This document shows positions 60,392 through 64,000 of a DNA stretch of 64,000 nucleotides, piece after piece. The DNA comes from Opitutaceae bacterium (GTDB lineage Bacteria > Verrucomicrobiota > Verrucomicrobiia > Opitutales > Opitutaceae), in NCBI GenBank assembly GCA_027490995.1, contig JAIXWY010000003.1, positions 665,682 through 729,681 of the forward strand, given 5' to 3'. Below the pieces are notes generated by a model. That model did no database searches and had not been told where the DNA came from. It saw only the letters and a program-made list of their open reading frames with translations. Position numbers and translations under genes: made by a program. Numbering within the stretch: the first letter of the stretch is position 1; the number at the start of each line of letters is the position of its first letter.

Positions 60392-61474
60392 ATGCCCGCG
60401 AAACCCCGTGCCTCCGCTGCCTCCCGTCGAGTTGCCCGCCGGCCGTCCAAGCCGGCGCCCGTTAGCGCTCCCCAAAACCGAGAGGCGTTGAGCCGGATGC
60501 TGGAAATCCACGCCTTCCTCGGAAATGCGGGAGCCGGAGAGCGGCTGAACTGCACGACAATCGTCGACCGCTTCGAAGAGAGCGGAAAGAAGGTTTCAAC
60601 GAAGACGGTTCACCGTGACCTCACGTATATGCGGAGGGTGCTGAAGCTCCCGATCGACTACGATTTCGTCCAGCAGTCGTACGCCTACACCCAGCCGGAC
60701 GTGGCTTTCCCGGTGGGGCCAGATCTTTCGACCGCTGAGCGCATCGCCCTGATCGTCGCCCGGCAGGCGCTCGGCGTGTTCCGCGGGGTCAATTTCGCCG
60801 CGTTGATCGGTTCCGCCTACGAAAAACTCTTCGGGGCCTACGGCACGCAGCACGGACTCGTCCTCGCTGGGAACCTCGAGGATTACCTCTCGGTGCGGAC
60901 TCCCGGGGCGGGGATCGTGGACAAGAAGGTGTTCATCGCGGTCGTGCTGGCCTTGCTGAGGCGGTGTGAGTTGCGGATCGACTACCAGTCGTCCGCGGAA
61001 ACGACGCCCGCCCAACGTCGTCTGGCGCCGTACCACCTCGCCTGTGTGGATTCGCGCTGGGTCCTTGTGGCGCGGAACCTCGACAAGGGAGAAATCCGGA
61101 CCTACGTGCTCGCGCGCTTTTCGAAACCCTTGGTGACGCAGACCAGCTTTGAGCGGCCCGAGAACCTTGATATCGCGGCCAGGCTCGCCACGTCATTCGG
61201 CGTGTGGACCGGGCAGGGGACCCAGCGCGTGCAGCTCCGCTTCGCTCCGGTGGCGGCGCACCACATCCTGGAACGGCACTGGCACGACACCCAAGCGGTG
61301 GAGCGACGCGCCGACGGTGGAATCGACGTGACTTTCGACTTGAGCGATCTGAACGACATCACCCGCTGGATCCTCGGCTTCGGCGGCGACGTCGAGGTCA
61401 TCGCTCCTCCGGCACTACGGGCCACGATCGCCGCCGAAGGCCGGCGGATGACGGAGAAGCATGCCGCGCGATAA
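60392..61474 (+). CDS. HTH-WYL domain transcriptional regulator
   Basis: A 360-residue regulator. Residues 25-90 form a winged HTH (MLEIHAFLGNAGAGERLNCTTIVDRF, STKTVHRDLTYMRRVLKLPIDYD). The WYL domain is about 135-225, with RRLAPYHLACVDSRWVLVARN standing where WYL proteins have the W-Y-L-like sensor triad, and a WCX-like C-terminus (QLRFAPVAAHHILERHWHD). WYL proteins sense nucleic-acid fragments or nucleotides and often control defence operons such as BREX and CBASS. The ATG at 60392 is preceded by an in-frame GTG at 60383 that overlaps the SIMPL stop codon (TGA, 60384-60386). It is a plausible regulator of the neighbouring genes. Confidence 0.87.
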   Translation: MPAKPRASAASRRVARRPSKPAPVSAPQNREALSRMLEIHAFLGNAGAGERLNCTTIVDRFEESGKKVSTKTVHRDLTYMRRVLKLPIDYDFVQQSYAYTQPDVAFPVGPDLSTAERIALIVARQALGVFRGVNFAALIGSAYEKLFGAYGTQHGLVLAGNLEDYLSVRTPGAGIVDKKVFIAVVLALLRRCELRIDYQSSAETTPAQRRLAPYHLACVDSRWVLVARNLDKGEIRTYVLARFSKPLVTQTSFERPENLDIAARLATSFGVWTGQGTQRVQLRFAPVAAHHILERHWHDTQAVERRADGGIDVTFDLSDLNDITRWILGFGGDVEVIAPPALRATIAAEGRRMTEKHAAR

Positions 61475-61560
61475 TACCCGGCAAGTGGGTGCTGCTGGAG
61501 CGCGGCGTCCCTCCATTGGCGCGGACTTCAGTCGTGATGCAGGCGAAAATCCAGCGACGC

Positions 61561-62112
61561 CTACGCGAGGTCGTCCAGCAGGCGCTGGGAGAATGAAGGC
61601 ACGGATTTGCCGAGACGGATCAAGATATCCTGTATTTCCAGATTTCGCTTGCCGGCGATAGCGCCTAAGCAAGCGGTCACCTGCGTTGGCTCCATGTCGT
61701 ACAGGACCAGCAGGTAGTCCTGAGGATGGCTCGCCGCGATTTTCCACGGTCGCAGATGCTCGTCAGGGAAATGCTTTTGGTTGAACGTTACGATGAGCGG
61801 GCAGTTTCCCTGGATCGCGGCAGCGAGCACATGGCGATCCTTCTCGTGATTGTTCAGGGCCGGCATCAGGACCTCGTAGCCGGTGACGGTTGCATCGGGG
61901 AAGGCATTCCGAAGCTCCGTCTGAAAGGTCTCGGCGAGTGCCGCGGGCCATCGGAGCTTCTCGAGGTGTGTGCGTCGGACCTCGGCGAGTACCTCCGCCG
62001 ACCAATGCGGCAGAATCAACCGTGGGCGCTCGGATAGTCTCAGCAGGAGATCGCACACGCCGAAGTTGGCGAGGACACAGGCGTCGAGAAAGATCCGGTA
62101 GTCCGCCCTCAC
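61561..62112 (-). CDS. PIN-domain toxin-like protein
   Basis: A 183-residue PIN-fold protein: YRIFLDACVLANF (first Asp), WSAEVLAEVRRTHLEK (Glu), and HEKDRHVLAAAI with LIVTFNQKHFPDE (further acids). It is longer than classic VapC and closer to the PIN_26-type proteins paired with excisionase-like antitoxins. It overlaps the upstream antitoxin gene by 4 bp, so they form one module. RNase activity is predicted from the family. Confidence 0.88.
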   Translation of the reverse strand: MRADYRIFLDACVLANFGVCDLLLRLSERPRLILPHWSAEVLAEVRRTHLEKLRWPAALAETFQTELRNAFPDATVTGYEVLMPALNNHEKDRHVLAAAIQGNCPLIVTFNQKHFPDEHLRPWKIAASHPQDYLLVLYDMEPTQVTACLGAIAGKRNLEIQDILIRLGKSVPSFSQRLLDDLA

Positions 62113-62567
62113 TTCGTGTCTCCGGTGTAGTCGGAGTCGTACTTGCCAGCAGCTTCGGCGGCGGCGGCGAGCCTGTCCAAGGCGGCGCGTCGCGTCGCAT
62201 CGCGGGCGCGCTCGTAGACGAGGAGGTCCTTGAAGGTCACGCGACGATGGGTACCGACCTTGTGATGGGGGATCGTCCCCGCATCGAGGAGGTCGACGAG
62301 GTGTTGGCGCGAGACGCCGAGATAGTTGGCGGCCGCCTGGGTGGTGAAAGCCTCGTCTTCCGGTACGAGTACGATCGCCTTTTTCTCTGACATCAGGCGG
62401 ACGATGCGGGCGAAGTGCGTGAAGAGTGCCTCCGGAAGGAGCGTGCGGTTGCCCTGCGCATCGATCAGAGCGACATGGTCCGGTGCGGCAAAGACCTTGG
62501 CCAACGCGGCGAGTTGGTCGTCTGGGATCAGGGAAGGATCGAGTCGGTTACTGCGCGTCGTGAGCAT
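62109..62567 (-). CDS. Excisionase/MerR-type HTH antitoxin
   Basis: A 152-residue protein: an N-terminal helical region (LDPSLIPDDQLAALAKVFAAPDHVALIDAQGN), a short beta segment, then an excisionase-type HTH (FTTQAAANYLGVSRQHLVDLLDAGTIPHHKVGTHRRVTFKDLLVYERA). It lies immediately upstream of the PIN-fold gene with a 4-bp overlap, and three 9-bp direct repeats precede it. It should neutralise the PIN toxin and autoregulate the operon. Confidence 0.88.
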   Translation of the reverse strand: MLTTRSNRLDPSLIPDDQLAALAKVFAAPDHVALIDAQGNRTLLPEALFTHFARIVRLMSEKKAIVLVPEDEAFTTQAAANYLGVSRQHLVDLLDAGTIPHHKVGTHRRVTFKDLLVYERARDATRRAALDRLAAAAEAAGKYDSDYTGDTK

Positions 62568-62613
62568 CGTGGAGAAACGATCAGGGGAACGGCGCTAGGG
62601 GCAAGTCATTAAT

Positions 62614-62640
62614 CGCTACAAACGCTACATTCGCCACAAG
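62614..62640 (-). promoter_or_regulatory. Three 9-bp direct repeats before the PIN/HTH module
   Basis: CGCTACAAA, CGCTACATT and CGCCACAAG follow one another with 9-bp spacing (62614-62640), 47 bp upstream of the antitoxin ATG. Such iterated half-sites suit an autoregulatory HTH antitoxin. Confidence 0.5.
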
Positions 62641-62838
62641 TAAATCGCGTCGAGCGACGCCCTCTGTCGCGTTATCTTCTTCATCGCAGGTATTTAAGGA
62701 TTCAAGGAGGCCAGCCTACCTCCTGGCCTCGGATAAGCGGTGGCTGGGGTGGTCGCGCCAAACAAGTCCCAGGAACCAAGGCGATCAGCGTGGGTTGCCG
62801 ATGGCCGGACCGTGGCGTTCGCGCGGCGAATTCCGCCG
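62641..62838. other. Intergenic region with possible promoter, no gene
   Basis: The remainder of the gap between the antitoxin and the small protein gene has no supported ORF. Minus-strand promoter sequence for the PIN/HTH module is expected in the AT-richer part near 62640-62700, but no clear hexamers were found. Confidence 0.35.
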
Positions 62839-63045
62839 CTAGATCGTGCGCAGGTAGTGACCGGATGTGGTGTAAACCCGCACCGTGCCATCGGCGCGGG
62901 TCACATGGACCTGATCGCCTTGAACGACGGCGGACACGCCACCGGAGCAGAGCGTGCGAAGGTAGCTGCCGGAGGCGGCGTAGAGACGCACGTCCCCCTT
63001 GAGGATCTTAACGACGAGAGGTTGGGACTGGGTGGAGGAGGGCAT
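62839..63045 (-). CDS. Small beta-rich protein of unknown function
   Basis: A 68-residue protein: PLVVKILKGDVRLYAASGSYLRTL, then SAVVQGDQVHVTRADGTVRVYTTSGHYLRTI. It consists of two similar strand-turn halves (V-R-L/V-Y-x-x-SG-x-YLRT), suggesting an internal duplication. It is too short and too polar to be membrane-bound. No named domain recognised. Codon use is normal and the repeat structure supports real coding. It lies between the toxin-antitoxin module and the Mrr-like gene. Confidence 0.65.
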   Translation of the reverse strand: MPSSTQSQPLVVKILKGDVRLYAASGSYLRTLCSGGVSAVVQGDQVHVTRADGTVRVYTTSGHYLRTI

Positions 63046-63286
63046 GGATTAGAGGGAGGAGGCGGTGGCGTGAAGGAGCGGAGCGTATCCGTGCACCGAC
63101 CGCGCGGAGCGCGAGGCGGTAGCGAACGCACCATCCTACCACGGGGCCTCGGACATCCGCTGACCGAGGGTTAGGTGAAGGCGTAGGCGTGGATCGAGCA
63201 CCCGCACCCGTACGGCGGAGGCGCGCGAAAGGATTTTCCCTCGCGGACTCGGTGGCGCGGGTTCAGCCTTCGCGCGTTCACCCGCC

Positions 63287-64000
63287 ATGATTCCGACCTT
63301 CGACCAGTTGCTGCGGCCCATCCTTGAATTGGCATCAAAAGGGGACGTGAGCCGCAGGCTAGTCACCCCGGACATGGTGCGGAAATTCGGGCTGACCCCG
63401 GCTGAGGCGGAACAGCGGTTGCCGAGCGGAGCTTCCACGGTGATCGGAAACCGCAGCGGCTGGGCGATGACCTTCCTCACCAAGGCGGGTTTGATCGAGA
63501 AGGTGGCGCGTGGAGTCTACCGGGCGACGCCGACCGGGCGGGCGTATCTCGTCTCCCATCCCGAGCGGATCACGGTGGCCGATCTGAAGCAGTTGCCCGG
63601 GTGGGAAGATGCGTGGGAGTCCGGCAAGCGGCGCCGCGAGGAGCGCCGTCAAGCAGACGCTCCCACCGACGACGAGGAAGCCGGAGAGATTCTTTCCACC
63701 GCGACGCCGGAGGAGGCGATTGAAGCGGGTATGCGAAGCCTGGAGAGCGATCTGCGGGCGCGGTTGCTCGCTGCGATCCTCGCCCAGCCGCCGGACTTCT
63801 TCGAGCGGTTAGTTCTACGCGTTCTTCGGGCGATGGGCTACGGCTCCTCCGGAGAGGATGCATTCCGCCATGTCGGGAAATCCGGCGACGAGGGCATTGA
63901 CGGCCGGATCAGCCAGGACGCTCTGGGTCTCGATCAGGTCTGCGTTCAGGCGAAGCGCTACGCGCCGGATCGGCCGATCGACCGGATGGCTATCCAAGCC
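63287..64000 (+). CDS. Mrr-type restriction endonuclease (C-terminus cut by window edge)
   Basis: At least 238 residues. The N-terminal Mrr_N winged-helix domain (FDQLLRPILELA, NRSGWAMTFLTKAGLIEKVARGVYRATPTGRAYL) is followed by the start of the Mrr catalytic fold: FFERLVLRVLRAMGYG, GKSGDEGIDGRIS and VCVQAKRYA, containing the D-x(n)-Q-x-K residues of this PD-(D/E)XK group. Mrr-type enzymes cut modified DNA. No stop codon occurs before the window ends, so the C-terminus is unknown. The ATG at 63287 gives the expected start. Confidence 0.88.
   Translation, partial: MIPTFDQLLRPILELASKGDVSRRLVTPDMVRKFGLTPAEAEQRLPSGASTVIGNRSGWAMTFLTKAGLIEKVARGVYRATPTGRAYLVSHPERITVADLKQLPGWEDAWESGKRRREERRQADAPTDDEEAGEILSTATPEEAIEAGMRSLESDLRARLLAAILAQPPDFFERLVLRVLRAMGYGSSGEDAFRHVGKSGDEGIDGRISQDALGLDQVCVQAKRYAPDRPIDRMAIQA

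Overview
The window looks like a chromosomal segment of a high-GC Gram-negative bacterium, most probably Verrucomicrobiota of the Opitutaceae type. Three very large TonB-dependent receptors carry the LSPF-like N-terminal boxes typical of that family. A degraded C-terminal tail ending in GDALVEVYEIE resembles the tails of large secreted proteins of the group. The gene set (DUF748 protein, DUF3299 protein, MTAP-type phosphorylase, GTP-dependent PEPCK) also fits. This assignment rests on pattern recognition and no search was run. No rRNA, tRNA or CRISPR array was seen.

Layout. 1-5 kb: a minus-strand run of a DUF748 protein, a Cys-cluster protein and the start of ettA, then a peroxiredoxin and a dimeric dUTPase-like protein. 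5-13.7 kb: housekeeping genes, with a disordered RGG/Ala-Pro protein followed by a clear terminator, then murA overlapping ruvB and an MTAP-like phosphorylase; a PLP enzyme, a mutarotase-like protein, a DUF3299 protein and a tandem-ACT protein follow. 14-25 kb: transport and central metabolism, with a TonB receptor carrying an EF-hand, a CDF metal transporter, pckG, a secreted protein, a TerC/Alx membrane protein, and a siderophore-type TonB receptor preceded by two Fur-box-like palindromes. 25-41 kb: a carbohydrate and scavenging region with two Gfo/Idh/MocA oxidoreductases, a third TonB receptor, iolB, an isochorismatase-like hydrolase, a gamma-glutamyltransferase, a secreted sialidase-fold protein, an SLC13/DASS carrier and asnB.

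41-64 kb is accessory, defence-rich DNA. It starts with a 1445-residue DUF4011/SF1 helicase/Vsr-like nuclease that resembles the reported single-gene Hhe defence protein. A repeat-rich zone at 45.6-50.7 kb follows. It holds two TMEM14 paralogues, at least five copies or partial copies of a repeat bounded by a 23-bp inverted repeat, nested tandem duplications, gene remnants, an FAD oxidoreductase and a Phd/PIN toxin-antitoxin pair. Next come a spore-photoproduct-lyase-like radical SAM protein, a PhoD phosphatase and a RelE/HTH toxin-antitoxin pair. A DUF2779 double-nuclease-fold protein is divergent from a tandem AAA+ ATPase across a palindrome-rich promoter. A SIMPL protein sits directly behind a (CCCAAT)12 tract and overlaps or abuts a WYL regulator. 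A third toxin-antitoxin pair, a small beta-rich protein and a truncated Mrr-type restriction endonuclease close the window.

The best candidates for something undescribed are the DUF2779 / tandem-AAA+ / WYL neighbourhood and the repeat family with its own duplications.
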